Shown here one piece after another: positions 63,217 to 64,000 of a stretch of 64,000 nt of DNA (positions are counted from its first letter, which is position 1; the number at the start of each line of letters is the position of its first letter). This DNA comes from Bacteroides ndongoniae (GTDB taxonomy: Bacteria; Bacteroidota; Bacteroidia; Bacteroidales; Bacteroidaceae). Below the pieces are notes generated by a model. That model did no database searches and was not told where the DNA came from. It saw only the letters and a list, made by a program, of their open reading frames with translations. The DNA is taken from NCBI RefSeq assembly GCF_900108345.1, contig NZ_FNVV01000014.1:1349664-1413663 (forward strand), written 5' to 3'. Both the position numbers and the translations under genes were made by a program.

Positions 63217-64000
63217 ATGAAACATCTGTCACTTATCATAACAATACTACTGCTGGCTGTCACCCGACCCGTACATGCCCAGTATTACAGCGTGAACTAC
63301 GACGCACGTACCGTGGCGGCCATGGCGGCCGCATTCGGTACGGAAGCCGTAGCGGAGGGCTATTACGGTGAACAGGTGGATAATATTCTGAAGCACTACA
63401 ACGCCGCGGAAGTGGCCGCAGCAGGAATATTCGCATCGAAATTTCTTCAGCACAAGGCTTTTACAGACTTGGGAATCTGGTGCAGCAGTACGGAAAATTA
63501 CTATTACCGACGCATTTACCGCATGGTAGCGGAAAAAATCTTGCCCAAAATTGTGGTTGTGGCCAAACAGATGCTCCATTCGCCGCAAACGGCCATCTAC
63601 TGGGGGAGCTATCTGATGAAGGTCTGCGACGACACGAAAAACCTGTGTATGCAGTTTGAAAGCATCGTAACCAACAGTTCGCTGACCTTCTCCGACATCA
63701 CCTTTCTGAAAATCAGCGAGGAAATAGCCCCGCTTCTGAGACTGTCGGAAATTGGAAACATTGACTGGCAGCGTATGCTGGACGATCTGGCCAGTGTCCC
63801 GGGTAACTTTACCAAAGAAAATCTGCGTCAGGACATAGACAACCTGTACAATCTGGGAGTGGGACTTGCCACCGCCGGTACGGCCAATCTGGGGGAAGCC
63901 CTGCTGCAAAAGAGTGCGTTCCACAACCTGATGAACGGAAAGGTGGAGGAAATATTCAACCTTTACGACCATTACAGCGGACTGATGGAACGCGCCGAGC
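63217..64000 (+). CDS. traI: TraI-type DUF4141 conjugation protein, cut by window end
   Basis: An open frame of 261 codons to the window edge, starting MKHLSLIITILLLAVTRPVHAQ, a clear signal peptide. The following QYYSVNYDARTVAAMAAAFGTEAVAEGYYGEQV and later ENYYYRRIYRMVAEKILPKI fit the DUF4141 family that follows traG in Bacteroides conjugative transposons. The long open frame, good signal peptide and place after traG support it strongly. The C-terminus is outside the window. Confidence 0.85.
   Translation, partial: MKHLSLIITILLLAVTRPVHAQYYSVNYDARTVAAMAAAFGTEAVAEGYYGEQVDNILKHYNAAEVAAAGIFASKFLQHKAFTDLGIWCSSTENYYYRRIYRMVAEKILPKIVVVAKQMLHSPQTAIYWGSYLMKVCDDTKNLCMQFESIVTNSSLTFSDITFLKISEEIAPLLRLSEIGNIDWQRMLDDLASVPGNFTKENLRQDIDNLYNLGVGLATAGTANLGEALLQKSAFHNLMNGKVEEIFNLYDHYSGLMERAE

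Overview
The window comes from a Bacteroidales genome (Bacteroides, Phocaeicola or Parabacteroides type). The evidence is the many TAnnTTTG promoter boxes, CTnDOT-type regulators (RteA/RteB), Bacteroides-type conjugation proteins (DUF4134, DUF4133, TraG-like VirB4 ATPase, DUF4141), IntDOT-like tyrosine recombinases and lipoproteins with Bacteroides lipoboxes. Nearly all of it is accessory DNA: remains of several integrative or mobilizable elements lying beside and inside one another, carrying defence, toxin and peptide-biosynthesis cargo.

Layout. (1) 1-5326: a tight operon resembling a DNA phosphorothioation (Dnd-type) defence locus: a partial gene, a PLD-nuclease/DEAD helicase fusion, an overlooked 49-residue ORF, a DndD-like SMC ATPase and a small DndE-like protein. 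(2) 5649-14110: a mobilizable transposon on the minus strand (excisionase-like HTH, VirE-N protein, DUF3987 protein, MobA-like protein, relaxase, mobilization accessory gene). An IS4-family element splits the accessory gene, an IS1380-family element is present, and two integrase remnants remain. (3) 14345-25541: a CTnDOT-like segment with two integrases, HTH proteins and rteA-rteB. The place where CTnDOT carries tetQ is taken here by a Crp-like regulator, nitroreductase, SugE, MFS and HAD module. A cluster of hairpins follows rteB. (4) 26511-28009: a broken integrase and a zinc-ribbon/HTH protein from another element. (5) 28193-35927: a 2-kb AT-rich noncoding stretch, then the recombination/replication module of a larger conjugative element (membrane protein, tyrosine recombinase with changed catalytic residues, HTH, RepA-like ATPase, primase). 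A 37-bp exact repeat with dyad symmetry occurs both in the noncoding stretch and just before the primase. (6) 36338-58211: cargo. This includes a lectin-like secreted protein, a 3312-residue SpvB/TcdB/Rhs protein with a C-terminal lipase tip and an overlapping ankyrin lipoprotein (probable immunity), an orphan Rhs-core fragment, two lipoproteins, a frameshifted ATPase, a RiPP locus (double-glycine CxCxCxC precursor, radical SAM/SPASM maturase, HExxH protein, small membrane protein) and a RES-domain toxin. (7) 58577-64000: the start of the tra operon, through TraE, TraF and TraG into a TraI-type gene cut by the window end.

How it fits together: regions 5 and 7 look like the backbone of one conjugative element, with region 6 inserted as cargo between replication and transfer genes. 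Regions 2 to 4 look like older, partly decayed elements beside it. The most novel-looking units are the RiPP locus with its HExxH neighbour, the hairpin cluster after rteB, the exchangeable Rhs lipase tip, and the 49-residue ORF inside the Dnd-like operon. All identifications rest on motif and family recognition by eye; no database search was run.
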